Assembly (NCBI GenBank): GCA_900543395.1
Contig: UQQT01000008.1
Span: 5,966-69,965, forward strand
Length of the DNA: 64,000 nt
DNA from: an uncultured Oscillospiraceae bacterium
GTDB taxonomy: Bacteria > Bacillota > Clostridia > Oscillospirales > Acutalibacteraceae
Direction: 5' to 3'
The notes under the pieces are model-generated. The model was not told the DNA's origin. It did no database searches and was given only the letters and a program-made list of their open reading frames with translations. Positions 44,744 through 53,433 of the stretch are shown piece by piece. Within the stretch, counting starts at the first letter, position 1. Every line of letters starts with the position of its first letter. The position numbers and the translations under genes were made by a program.

Positions 44744-46051
44744 TTGCCGAGAAACGACGATTCTTCGACCAAAGAGGTTTGCTGTTCGTTCTGCGGTAAA
44801 TCGCAGGATAAGGTACGCAAACTGATAGCAGGTCCGAAAAATGTTTTTATATGCGACGAGTGTGTGGCTCTTTGCAGTTCGATTATAGAAGAGGACGATT
44901 CGTACGTTCCTCCCCATAAGAAAGGTCCGTCAGCGTCAAGACGTAACCTGCCGAAGCCGATTGAGATCAAGGCTAAGCTTGATGAGTACGTAATCGGACA
45001 GAACAAAGCGAAAATTGCGCTGTCCGTAGCCGTTTATAATCATTATAAAAGAGTAAACTACGGCTCGTTCGACGATGTTGATATCAAAAAGAGCAACGTT
45101 CTTATGCTCGGTCCTACAGGCGTGGGAAAAACCATGCTTGCCCAGACACTCGCTCAGATTCTCGACGTTCCGTTTGCTATTGCGGACGCTACAACGCTTA
45201 CAGAAGCGGGATATGTCGGCGAGGACGTTGAAAATATACTGTTAAGACTTATACAGGCGGCCGATTACGATATAGAAAAAGCCGAGCACGGTATAATCTA
45301 TATTGATGAAATAGACAAGATTTCAAGACGAAGCGAAAACCCGTCGATAACCAGAGACGTAAGCGGTGAGGGAGTTCAGCAGGCTCTGCTGAAAATTCTC
45401 GAGGGTACTCTTGCCAACGTTCCTCCGCAGGGCGGAAGAAAGCATCCTCAGCAGGAGTTCATTCAGATAGATACGACAAATATTCTTTTTATTCTCGGCG
45501 GAGCTTTTGCCGGAATTGAAAAAATTGTCGAAAAGAGAATGGGTAATTCCGTACTGGGATTCGGAGCCGATATCAAGACTAAATCCGAGCTTGACGAGGA
45601 CAAAATTATGTCCGAGGTTATTCCGCAGGATCTTGTTAAGTACGGACTTATTCCCGAGCTTGTCGGCAGAATGCCTGTTATAACGGCTCTCGAAAATCTT
45701 AGCGAGGAACAGCTTGTCAGAATTCTGACAGAACCGAAAAACGCCCTCGTTAAACAGTATAAGAGTCTGTTTATGATGGACAGAGCCGAACTTGATTTCG
45801 ACGATGACGCGCTAAAAGCCGTCGCTAAGCTCGCTCTCGAAAAATCAACGGGTGCACGAGGATTAAGAGCCATTATGGAAAACGCTCTGACCCCGATAAT
45901 GTATACGATTCCGTCCGATTATTCTATTGATAGGGTTCGAATAACAAAGGAATGTATACTCGACGGAGCGCAGCCGATTATCGAACGTGACCCCGAAAAA
46001 GCGGTTGCCGAAGATAAAAAAATAAAACCCGCCGAAGCGAGAAGCGTATAA
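44744..46051 (+). CDS. clpX: ATP-dependent Clp protease ATP-binding subunit ClpX
   Basis: AAA+ unfoldase that delivers tagged substrates to ClpP. 435 residues. N-terminal C4 zinc domain (CSFCGKSQ, ICDECVALC), Walker A GPTGVGKTMLAQ, Walker B YIDEIDK, the IGF-type region and sensor 2 GARGLRA are present. The start appears to be TTG 44744 after GGAG, giving MPRND; no ATG lies ahead in frame. Followed by a 16-bp terminator stem. Confidence 0.97.
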   Translation: MPRNDDSSTKEVCCSFCGKSQDKVRKLIAGPKNVFICDECVALCSSIIEEDDSYVPPHKKGPSASRRNLPKPIEIKAKLDEYVIGQNKAKIALSVAVYNHYKRVNYGSFDDVDIKKSNVLMLGPTGVGKTMLAQTLAQILDVPFAIADATTLTEAGYVGEDVENILLRLIQAADYDIEKAEHGIIYIDEIDKISRRSENPSITRDVSGEGVQQALLKILEGTLANVPPQGGRKHPQQEFIQIDTTNILFILGGAFAGIEKIVEKRMGNSVLGFGADIKTKSELDEDKIMSEVIPQDLVKYGLIPELVGRMPVITALENLSEEQLVRILTEPKNALVKQYKSLFMMDRAELDFDDDALKAVAKLALEKSTGARGLRAIMENALTPIMYTIPSDYSIDRVRITKECILDGAQPIIERDPEKAVAEDKKIKPAEARSV

Positions 46052-46067
46052 TTTATAATAATTAAGT

Positions 46068-46114
46068 GTAAAGGTGTAAGCTTACATTGTCAAGCTTACA
46101 CCTTTACTTTTTTT
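46068..46114 (+). terminator. Intrinsic terminator after clpX
   Basis: A perfect 16-bp stem (46068-46083 with 46092-46107), 8-nt loop, then T7 that overlaps the end of fprA. Confidence 0.92.
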
Positions 46115-47264
46115 ATTTTAATTCTTCGGCAAGAGATTCAATGGCGTTTAAACTGTCAGCATTTAATGCGGATTTAACCGTAACGACAGGCTCTGCAAAT
46201 GTAATGTTTTTTGACTTGTCAAGCATTGTTCTCATTACTTTTCCCGCGACGGGAGCCCACGAGCCGTTTTCTATAATGCCGATTGTCCTGTTTTTGTATC
46301 CGCGTTCGGTCAAAGCGTCGATAAATGTTTTCATAAACGGGAAAACGTCGGCGTTGTATGTCGGGGAAGCGAGTACAAGTTTTGAATATCTGAATGCGTC
46401 CTCAACGTTCTCCGCATTGTCGGAACGTGCAAGGTCTGATGTGACGACTTTTTTGCATCCTTTTTCTTTAAGTTTTTCTGCCAACGCAAGAGCGGCTTTT
46501 TCTGTATTTCCGTACACGGAGCAGTAGGCGATGAATACTCCGTCGGATTCAGGCATATATGACGACCATGTGTTATAAAGACCGAGATAATAACCGAGAT
46601 TGTCGTTTAAAACGGGACCGTGAAGCGGACATATCGTTTTTATTTCGAGTGTGGAGATTTTTTTGAGAAGTGTCTGAACCTGCGCACCGTATTTTCCGAC
46701 TATGCCGAAGTAGTATCTTCTCGCTTCGCATGCCCAGTCTTCCTCTGTATCGAGTGCACCGAATTTGCCGAATCCGTCCGCGGAGAAAAGAATCTTATCA
46801 AGCGAATCATAAGAAACGATAACCTCCGGCCAGTGAACCATGGGAGCCGTTATGAATGTAAGTTCGTGATTTCCGAGGGAGAGTTTATCGGATTCTCCGA
46901 CAACAATTCGTCTGTCGCTGTAATCCCTGCCGAAAAACTGATTCATCATAACAAAAGCCTTAGCCGATGAAACGATTACCGCCTCGGGATATTCGTTCAT
47001 AAACGCTTCAATATTACCGGAATGATCGGGTTCCATGTGATGAACGATAAGATAATCCGGCATTCTGCCGTCAAGTATATTTTTAATATTGTTAAGCCAT
47101 TCATCTTTAAAAGAAGCGTCGACTGTGTCGGTAACTGCGATTTTATCGTCAAGTATTACATATGAGTTGTATGCCATTCCGTTGGGTACGACATACTGAC
47201 CCTCGAATAAATCGATGTTATGATCGTTGACGCCCGCATATTTTACAGTTTCTGAAATTATCAT
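46113..47264 (-). CDS. Flavo-diiron protein, A-type flavoprotein (FprA)
   Basis: Reduces O2 to water or NO to N2O in anaerobes. 383 residues: N-terminal beta-lactamase-fold diiron domain with HHMEPDHSGN, MVHWPEV, and the last His in CPLHGPVL; C-terminal flavodoxin domain with YCSVYGNTEKA for FMN. GGAGGA precedes the ATG and a TTGATT-17-TATACT promoter lies upstream. Electrons would come from rubredoxin, not encoded here. Whether O2 or NO is the main substrate cannot be told. Confidence 0.93.
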   Translation of the reverse strand: MIISETVKYAGVNDHNIDLFEGQYVVPNGMAYNSYVILDDKIAVTDTVDASFKDEWLNNIKNILDGRMPDYLIVHHMEPDHSGNIEAFMNEYPEAVIVSSAKAFVMMNQFFGRDYSDRRIVVGESDKLSLGNHELTFITAPMVHWPEVIVSYDSLDKILFSADGFGKFGALDTEEDWACEARRYYFGIVGKYGAQVQTLLKKISTLEIKTICPLHGPVLNDNLGYYLGLYNTWSSYMPESDGVFIAYCSVYGNTEKAALALAEKLKEKGCKKVVTSDLARSDNAENVEDAFRYSKLVLASPTYNADVFPFMKTFIDALTERGYKNRTIGIIENGSWAPVAGKVMRTMLDKSKNITFAEPVVTVKSALNADSLNAIESLAEELK

Positions 47265-47288
47265 TTTATCTCCTCCGTTTCGAAGATA

Positions 47289-47317
47289 AGTATATCATAA
47301 ATAATATTAATAATCAA
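47289..47317 (-). promoter_or_regulatory. Promoter of the flavo-diiron gene
   Basis: Minus-strand TTGATT (47312-47317), 17 bp, TATACT (47289-47294) with extended TG. Confidence 0.75.
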
Positions 47318-47337
47318 TATTAAAATAAAATAATAAT

Positions 47338-47374
47338 TAATCCGCCTTTTGCTGTATTGAGCAAAAAGCGGATT
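47338..47374 (-). terminator. Terminator after the secreted lipase gene
   Basis: AATCCGC...GC pairs with GC...GCGGATT on the minus strand (47361-47374 with 47338-47352), followed by a T-rich stretch. Confidence 0.7.
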
Positions 47375-47387
47375 GGGTTTTGTCGGA

Positions 47388-48548
47388 TTATTTAATTGAG
47401 TTTATCATATTAAGAAGATCGACATAGAAAAGTCTGACATTGTTATTCTTTGTCATTCCGCCCTGGAGCGACATGTGGTCACCGTGGTACAGAGGCATTA
47501 CGTTCCATATACCGGGATTAATATTGTTATTGTCAAAATCCGTATACGGTGCGTTGTCGGGATGGAGAGCCGATCTTGTATTGACTATTCCGTCGTTTAA
47601 CTGCCAGCTTTCATCCTTTATTATTCCGTTTTCCGAAACGCCTGTAAGCGATCCCATTCTGTTTGCCGCGGGAACGAAAATGAATTCCATTATATCGTCC
47701 TCGGCTTTATACGTTCCGTCTTCCTGCTGTTTTGTAGCATAACAGGCGTACGAAAAATAATAGATGCTGTCAACAGTCGAAATTTTTTCGTTAAGCTCGG
47801 CGGCTCCGTCTACATGAAGGTCGTATGTTACTGTATCCTCGTCAATTCTGCCGTCGTTCTTTTTTAATGATGCGAGAAGAAACATTTTAACCGTAGCGCG
47901 TTCTCTTAAAGAGGAGTTTTTGTCGGCTTCGATAGCCGCCTGCGCGTCATATGCCGTCGTTCCGTTGTGCGGAGCGGCAAGAGTCGTGACGGAGTAAATC
48001 ATATCCGCTTTTCCGCCGGTGAAAAGGGGAGAAATGTCTGCGGAGTCTGTATATTCGCGTTCAGTTTCGCTTCCGTTAGCCATAAGCTCTGCAAACAGTC
48101 TTACAGTAGTTCCGCCGAAAGAATGACCGAGGAGATTAATTTTGTGTTCAGAATCAAATTCGGGAACAAGAGCCTTGCCGGTAAAATCTTTGCCGTAACG
48201 CGGATGCTTGCATCTTTCGCTGTGTTCTGCGCCGTAGTCGGTTTTTGTGCCGGTAAGCTGGGCGTAAAGCTCGCACGCTCTGTCCCATGCACTGTCTGCT
48301 CCCGATACGGACGCGCTGTAACAGTCAAATCCGCGGGCGTTTAAATACTGCATGAGATCTCCGCCGAACATTCCCCAGTACGGCATAATTTTATAAGCAA
48401 AATCATAACTGCCCCAGCCTGAAAGACCGTGAACAAAAACAAAAGAGTAATCGGTCGGAGTGTTCTCTGCCTTTTGAGCCTCGGGATAATTTGCAGTCGG
48501 GATAAAAAACATTATTATTGACATGAATAGAGCGATGATTTTTGACAT
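47388..48548 (-). CDS. Secreted lipase/esterase (staphylococcal triacylglycerol-lipase type)
   Basis: 386 residues with a signal peptide (MSKIIALFMSIIMFFIPTA). The alpha/beta-hydrolase core has FVFVHGLSGWG, the nucleophile elbow LLGHSFGGTT, and a His likely in PLYHGDHMS. It matches family I.5/Staphylococcus-type lipases in the long lid region (DYGAEHSERCKHPRYG). ATG 48548 follows AGAGGTG; GTG 48557 is the alternative. It probably shares an mRNA with the C39-like peptidase upstream. Acts outside the cell on lipids or esters. Confidence 0.85.
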   Translation of the reverse strand: MSKIIALFMSIIMFFIPTANYPEAQKAENTPTDYSFVFVHGLSGWGSYDFAYKIMPYWGMFGGDLMQYLNARGFDCYSASVSGADSAWDRACELYAQLTGTKTDYGAEHSERCKHPRYGKDFTGKALVPEFDSEHKINLLGHSFGGTTVRLFAELMANGSETEREYTDSADISPLFTGGKADMIYSVTTLAAPHNGTTAYDAQAAIEADKNSSLRERATVKMFLLASLKKNDGRIDEDTVTYDLHVDGAAELNEKISTVDSIYYFSYACYATKQQEDGTYKAEDDIMEFIFVPAANRMGSLTGVSENGIIKDESWQLNDGIVNTRSALHPDNAPYTDFDNNNINPGIWNVMPLYHGDHMSLQGGMTKNNNVRLFYVDLLNMINSIK

Positions 48549-48611
48549 TTGATGCACCTCTGTATATTATTCTATTGAATATTTTAACAATGTATGAATT
48601 GAATGTCAACA

Positions 48612-49595
48612 TTAAAAAGGACTTTGATAATAATATTTTAAAATGCTTATATACTGCGCTCCCATAGAGTTGAAAGAATCGGATAACTGCTGTTTTGCGA
48701 CCTTTATGTCTTTGCCTTTTAACGGGTCGTTTATGTAATAGTTGTCGCTGTCGCTTCCGGTCAGAACGACGACATGCGCGTTTTTGGGATATGTATACGT
48801 TTTCTTTCTGTCATAGCTGAACCACTCGTAAACGTCGGAGGCTTCGGAATAATCCTGTGTTACCCATATTATAGCGGGTTCGTTCAATTTACATAGCTCT
48901 GAAAGTGAGATTTTTCCGTTAACATTGCTCGAACGAATAAAATAAGCGATATTCTCGTCCGATTCCTCGTAATCCTTTGTTGTTATGTTATTCATAGCCG
49001 TATAGACGGCTGGTTCGAATACGCCCCAACCGCGCGATTTGTCGGCGGGATTGCCCGCATAGTATACGGACGGGTCGGGGCCGTATCTGTAACCGTTTTC
49101 TTCGTAAACGTTCGAACAGGGGAGAAACGAAGTAATAAAATCATGAAGCGATATGTTTATGCCTGCCCAGTTTAGGAGCATTACCGCGCTTGCGGCTTCG
49201 CATCCGTTCGGGTAATCGGGATTCTGCGAAATGAACGGTATGTCGAAAATAACCGGTATACCTTGCTGTTTTGCCTCAAACAGGTCTTGAAAATACTTGC
49301 CCTCAAGCATTTTTTCATAATCTTTTCTTGTAAAATAAATTTCCTGCTCATTATAATATTTTTCCGAAATATGCTCGTTGAAATCGTGGATATATTCGTC
49401 GGGATAAACTGTAATATTTTTGACTGCGTTCAGCTGCGCTGTAAAATAGTCGCCTGAAACGGTCGGTATTACGGCGTTTCGCAGAGTCTGTTTTTCTCTT
49501 GTATATAATTTATACCATATTAAGTTCGACCCTGCCAGACAAAGGCACAGAAAAACCGATACGACGGTAAATATAATGTTTTTTCTTTTTTCCAT
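48612..49595 (-). CDS. Membrane-anchored C39-like cysteine peptidase
   Basis: 327 residues. One N-terminal membrane helix (IIFTVVSVFLCLCLAGSNLI) with the rest outside. The peptidase part begins FDIPFISQNP and shows catalytic Cys in PNGCEAASA, His in NAHVVVLTG and Asp in YINDPLKG: the Peptidase_C39_2 pattern. No ABC-transporter is fused or adjacent, so it is not a bacteriocin exporter. Substrate unknown. GGGAGGT precedes the ATG. Confidence 0.83.
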   Translation of the reverse strand: MEKRKNIIFTVVSVFLCLCLAGSNLIWYKLYTREKQTLRNAVIPTVSGDYFTAQLNAVKNITVYPDEYIHDFNEHISEKYYNEQEIYFTRKDYEKMLEGKYFQDLFEAKQQGIPVIFDIPFISQNPDYPNGCEAASAVMLLNWAGINISLHDFITSFLPCSNVYEENGYRYGPDPSVYYAGNPADKSRGWGVFEPAVYTAMNNITTKDYEESDENIAYFIRSSNVNGKISLSELCKLNEPAIIWVTQDYSEASDVYEWFSYDRKKTYTYPKNAHVVVLTGSDSDNYYINDPLKGKDIKVAKQQLSDSFNSMGAQYISILKYYYQSPF

Positions 49596-49754
49596 GGTGT
49601 ATAACCTCCCGTATTTGCGAGTATATATTAACGCGTGTAATTAAATTAAAACAACGATCTTAATAAATTTATAAGAAAAAATTAATAAAAACGATATAAA
49701 TTTTACGAATAAATAAAAAATTATGAATTTTTTTGCAATTTATAAAAAAAGTTG
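49596..49754. other. AT-rich divergent intergenic stretch
   Basis: Between the C39-like gene and the D-amino-acid operon promoter. Rich in A/T runs. A TATACT-like -10 for the minus gene lies near 49618 without a convincing -35. I see no reading frame or RNA gene. Confidence 0.6.
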
Positions 49755-49783
49755 TTTACTTTTTTTACAATGAGTATTATAAT
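49755..49783 (+). promoter_or_regulatory. Promoter of the D-amino-acid/5-oxoproline operon
   Basis: TTTACT (49755-49760), 17 bp, TATAAT (49778-49783). Transcription would begin near 49790, at the first bases of the leader hairpin. Confidence 0.78.
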
Positions 49784-49790
49784 GGCGATT

Positions 49791-49837
49791 GGAGCAATGG
49801 GGTTCGCACAAGGGTGCCTTATTGCTTATTTTTTTAT
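49791..49837 (+). promoter_or_regulatory. 5' hairpin with T-run, attenuator-like, at the start of the operon mRNA
   Basis: AGCAAT (49793-49798) pairs with ATTGCT (49821-49826), extended by G-U and G-C pairs, and an inner GCAC/GTGC stem (49806-49817). T7 follows (49829-49835), then GTGAGG and ATG 49854. It looks like a terminator placed at the 5' end of the transcript. Confidence 0.65.
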
Positions 49838-49853
49838 GTGAGGTTATTTTGTA

Positions 49854-50699
49854 ATGAAGAACTTAGGCTACTACAACGGTAAATATGATGAAATCGAAAA
49901 AATGTCTGTTCCCATGCTTGACAGAGTATGCTGGTTCGGCGACGGAATTTACGACGCAACATATGCACATAATCACGTCGTATTCGACATGGACGCACAC
50001 CTTAACAGATTCTATAACAGCGCAAAGCTTCTTGATATAAATATGCCTATCGAAAGAGAAGAACTCGATAAGCTTTTGAGAGACCTTGTTAATAAGGTTG
50101 ACGACGGCGACCAGTTCGTTTATATGCAGGTTACCAGAGGAAGCGGATTGAGAGGTCATATATACGATAAGGATATGGTCGGCAATCTCTGGATTACTCT
50201 TACTCCCAGTCATGTTGCGGATACTTACGAGCCTATCGACGTTATTACATATGAAGACAAGAGATTCTTCTACTGCAACTGCAAAACTCTTAACCTTATT
50301 CCCTCATGTCTTGCCGCTACCGCAGCCGACAGAGCAGGATGCAAGGAAGCTATATTCCACAGAGGAGATATCGTAACCGAGTGCGCGCATTCAAACTGCT
50401 CGATTTTTAAGGACGGCAAGGTCATCTCCCATCCGCTTGACGATAAGGTTCTCCCCGGTACCGCGCGTATCAGACTTCTTGCATTTGCCGAAAAGCTCGG
50501 CTACGGCGTAGAGGAGAGAGATTATACGCTTGACGAGCTTATGAATGCCGATGAGGTTATCGTTCATTCTACCGGATCATTCTGCATACCCGTTAAGACC
50601 GTAGACGGTAAACCTGTAGGCGGAAAAGCTCCCGAAATGCTTAAAAAAATACAGGACGCTCTTGTTGCCGACTTTGAAGCACAGTGCGCGGCAGAGTAA
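49854..50699 (+). CDS. dat: D-amino-acid aminotransferase (PLP fold class IV)
   Basis: Exchanges the amino group between D-alanine and D-glutamate via 2-oxoglutarate. 281 residues. The N-terminus has CWFGDGIYDATY; the PLP lysine is Lys144 in CKTLNLIPS, the same place as in Bacillus D-AAT; AIFHRGDIVTECAHSN then carries the phosphate and carboxylate contacts. Branched-chain aminotransferase is the alternative fold relative, but the KTLNL and VTECAHSN region favours the D-enzyme. It is first in the operon and makes D-Glu available for the cyclase-like genes. Confidence 0.85.
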   Translation: MKNLGYYNGKYDEIEKMSVPMLDRVCWFGDGIYDATYAHNHVVFDMDAHLNRFYNSAKLLDINMPIEREELDKLLRDLVNKVDDGDQFVYMQVTRGSGLRGHIYDKDMVGNLWITLTPSHVADTYEPIDVITYEDKRFFYCNCKTLNLIPSCLAATAADRAGCKEAIFHRGDIVTECAHSNCSIFKDGKVISHPLDDKVLPGTARIRLLAFAEKLGYGVEERDYTLDELMNADEVIVHSTGSFCIPVKTVDGKPVGGKAPEMLKKIQDALVADFEAQCAAE

Positions 50700-50726
50700 T
50701 TAATAAATTTACAGGGGGAATTTGAA

Positions 50727-51788
50727 ATGAACAGAGACGAATTAACTCTTCTTAATATAGGCGACGACCTTGACACGCTCATGAATCTTGACCCGAGAGG
50801 ATACGGAGTCTGTCGTATACTTTATGAGGGTTCAAGGGCAAAGGTTGGCGAACCGCTCAGCATTAACGCCGCCAGAGGACTTATTAAAAATGTTAAAAAA
50901 GGCGAAAAGGTGTTTATTTTAACGGGCTTTGTCCTTCTTCCTTGGAATGAGGCGGAGACGGACGGTATTGTTTCGTCTACGATTTTTGCTCGTTTTCTTA
51001 TGAGAGCTTTCGGTGCAAAGCCCGTTATGATCGTTCCCTCGCAGTGTAAAAAAGGAATTAAGGCTATGAGTAACGTTCTTTCGTTCAAGATAACGGAGGA
51101 TATTGATAATATTCCGGACAACACCGTCTGCGTAGTTGAATTTACAAAGGATTTTGACGAAGCGGAAAAACAGGCGGACGAAATCCTCTCTCACGGCAAG
51201 CCCTGCGCGATTATTACGAATGAGGCTCCCGGCAGAAACGAAAACGGATATTATCATAATGCGGTAGGCGTTAATACGACAGAAGTTGAGCCGAAGTACG
51301 ATGTTTTATTCAAAAAGTGTCAGGATGCAGGTATTTTTAATATATCCATAGGCGACCTCGGAAACGAGATAGGCATGAATGCGATAGGGGAGCATATCAG
51401 AAAATATATTCCCTATGCCGAAATGGGAGGATGCAAGGCAGGTACAGGCTGCGGAATTCTTACCGATACCGCGACGGATAACATAATCACCGCCACATGC
51501 TCCGACTGGGGATGCGACGCTATGATGGCTGCGACGGCTTTTATGCTCGGCAAACCCGAACTTTTCCATTCGGTTGATGATCAGGCGGCTGCTATGGACG
51601 CCGCGGCGGGCGCGGGTATGCTCGACATGTACGGCGAACCGAGACCGTTTATAGACGGATTCGGAAAGAATATAAATCTTCCTCTTATCTCAATGATGAA
51701 GGCTCTTATCGAATATCCGCCCACGGTTGAGGATAAAACAGAGGCTTGGTTTGACAACACGCTCAAGAAAGGATTTTTCTCAAAATGA
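50727..51788 (+). CDS. DUF4392 protein, D-glutamate cyclase C-terminal-domain homologue
   Basis: 353 residues. The pattern GEKVFILTGFVLLPWNEAETDG and the stretch NEAPGRNENGYYHNAVG are those of DUF4392, the C-terminal domain of vertebrate D-glutamate cyclase (DGLUCY), which turns D-Glu into 5-oxo-D-proline. GGCKAGTGCGILTD near the C-terminus may be part of the active site. There is no DUF1445 domain in this protein; that is encoded three genes downstream at 53434. Starts 28 bp after dat with GGGGGAA, and its stop overlaps the pxpB start. Confidence 0.78.
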   Translation: MNRDELTLLNIGDDLDTLMNLDPRGYGVCRILYEGSRAKVGEPLSINAARGLIKNVKKGEKVFILTGFVLLPWNEAETDGIVSSTIFARFLMRAFGAKPVMIVPSQCKKGIKAMSNVLSFKITEDIDNIPDNTVCVVEFTKDFDEAEKQADEILSHGKPCAIITNEAPGRNENGYYHNAVGVNTTEVEPKYDVLFKKCQDAGIFNISIGDLGNEIGMNAIGEHIRKYIPYAEMGGCKAGTGCGILTDTATDNIITATCSDWGCDAMMAATAFMLGKPELFHSVDDQAAAMDAAAGAGMLDMYGEPRPFIDGFGKNINLPLISMMKALIEYPPTVEDKTEAWFDNTLKKGFFSK

Positions 51789-52510
51789 AATACTTATTTC
51801 TTCAGAACGGAGATTCTGCACTGACCGTTCAGTTTGAAAAGGAAATAAGCAAAGAAATCAACGGTTATGTAACAGCGTTGACGGCACTTATCGAACAGGC
51901 GGATATAGGAGGCGTTATAGAGACGATACCGACGTTCGCCTCGCTTACGGTTCTGTATGACTGCACCGTTATTTCGTCAAAAAAATTAAAAAACAAATTG
52001 TCCGGTCTTATCGATAATATAACCGCAAAGGGGGATTCGCCCGTCAGAGTTTTTGATATTCCCGTTTGTTACGACGGTGAGTTTTCACCCGATATGGATA
52101 ATGTCTGCTCGCATACGGGACTCACACGCGATGAGGTTATTTCTATTCATACGTCGAAGCCGTATCTTATTTACATGCTCGGTTTCCTACCCGGATTCGC
52201 GTATCTCGGCGGTATGGACAAACGTCTTGCAACTCCGAGACTCAAAAGTCCGAGACTTGAAATTTTCAAAGGCGCTGTCGGCATAGGCGGAGAGCAGACG
52301 GGTATTTACCCTATCGCTTCGCCCGGAGGCTGGCAGCTTATAGGAAAAACGCCCGTTCTCGTATACGACCCGTCGAAAGAAAATCCGATTTTATATAACG
52401 CGGGCGACTATATAAAGTTCTACAACGTAACGCGCAGTGAATTCGACGAGATAGAAAAACAGGTTTTCGACGGGACTTATAAGCCCGAAATACGGGAGGC
52501 TCGCTTATGA
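51785..52510 (+). CDS. pxpB: 5-oxoprolinase subunit PxpB (KipI family)
   Basis: 241 residues. The C-terminal cyclophilin-like half has the family signature GFLPGFAYLGGMDKRL, then GIGGEQTGIYPIASPGGW. With PxpA and PxpC it forms the bacterial ATP-dependent 5-oxoprolinase that opens L-5-oxoproline to glutamate. It overlaps the DUF4392 gene by 4 nt and pxpC by 4 nt. The B. subtilis homologue KipI also inhibits sporulation kinase KinA, a secondary role that cannot be judged here. Confidence 0.92.
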   Translation: MKYLFLQNGDSALTVQFEKEISKEINGYVTALTALIEQADIGGVIETIPTFASLTVLYDCTVISSKKLKNKLSGLIDNITAKGDSPVRVFDIPVCYDGEFSPDMDNVCSHTGLTRDEVISIHTSKPYLIYMLGFLPGFAYLGGMDKRLATPRLKSPRLEIFKGAVGIGGEQTGIYPIASPGGWQLIGKTPVLVYDPSKENPILYNAGDYIKFYNVTRSEFDEIEKQVFDGTYKPEIREARL

Positions 52511-53430
52511 TTGAAATATTGAACGGCGGTATGCTTTCGACCGTACAGGACGCGGGACGTTTCGGCGTTATGAAAAACGGATTTACCCAGTCGGGCGCGA
52601 TGGATTTTCATTCAATGAAGACGGTAAACGCCCTGTGCGGAAACGATCTGTCAGCTCCCGTTATTGAAATGACGATGTTCGGTATTACGGCTGAATTTAC
52701 CGATTCGCATGTGTTCTGTCTCTCCGGCGGTGATTTTTCGCCGAAGCTGGACGGAAAACCGATTGAGAATAACAGACCTTATAAGGTGAACGCAGGCTCC
52801 GTTCTTCAATTGGGCGCAGCAAAATCGGGTATGAGATGTTATTTGGGCGTTACCGGAGGAATTGAAGTACCTCTTGTTATGGGCAGTGCGTCAACGAATT
52901 TAAAAATAAAAACAGGCGGTTATGAGGGCAGAAAACTCAAAACCGGAGATAAAATTAAAATCGGCAATTGTTCTTTTGAACCGGATATGACTAAAACTGC
53001 GGAAAAATGCGATTATCCCGACCATATAAAGGTCAGAGTCGTTTTAGGTCCGCAGGACGATATGTTTACGGATACCGATTTGAAATTCTTTTCAAAGCAG
53101 ATTTACACCGTAACGCCCGATCTTGACAGAATGGGTATTCGTCTCAGCGGTATTGCGCTCAGAGGCAGGGACGGGATGGATATAATTTCGGACGGTATCA
53201 CATTCGGCTCAATTCAGATTGCCAGAAGCGGTATGCCTATAATTTTAATGGCGGATCACCAGACCACGGGCGGATATGCGAAAATTGCGACGGTTATAAG
53301 CGTCGATCTGCCTAAGCTTGCGCAGGCAAGACCGTATGATAAAGTCATGTTCGATATCGTGAGCGTTAAACAGGCGGAAAGAGCCGTAAAAAAAGAAAAG
53401 AATTATTTCAGAAAACTTGCGGGGAGATAA
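52507..53430 (+). CDS. pxpC: 5-oxoprolinase subunit PxpC (KipA family)
   Basis: 307 residues. It opens LNGGMLSTVQDAGRFG and continues with YLGVTGGIEVP, GPQDDMF and DRMGIRLSG, the biotin-carboxylase-C/cyclophilin-like carboxyltransferase pattern of KipA. Second subunit of PxpABC. Starts 4 nt inside the pxpB end and is followed 3 bp later by the DUF1445 gene. Confidence 0.92.
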   Translation: MIEILNGGMLSTVQDAGRFGVMKNGFTQSGAMDFHSMKTVNALCGNDLSAPVIEMTMFGITAEFTDSHVFCLSGGDFSPKLDGKPIENNRPYKVNAGSVLQLGAAKSGMRCYLGVTGGIEVPLVMGSASTNLKIKTGGYEGRKLKTGDKIKIGNCSFEPDMTKTAEKCDYPDHIKVRVVLGPQDDMFTDTDLKFFSKQIYTVTPDLDRMGIRLSGIALRGRDGMDIISDGITFGSIQIARSGMPIILMADHQTTGGYAKIATVISVDLPKLAQARPYDKVMFDIVSVKQAERAVKKEKNYFRKLAGR

Positions 53431-53433
53431 AAT

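Noticed and set aside
48612..49595. Bacteriocin-processing C39 peptidase
   Set aside because: No ABC exporter, no double-glycine leader peptide nearby; it is of the C39_2 type.
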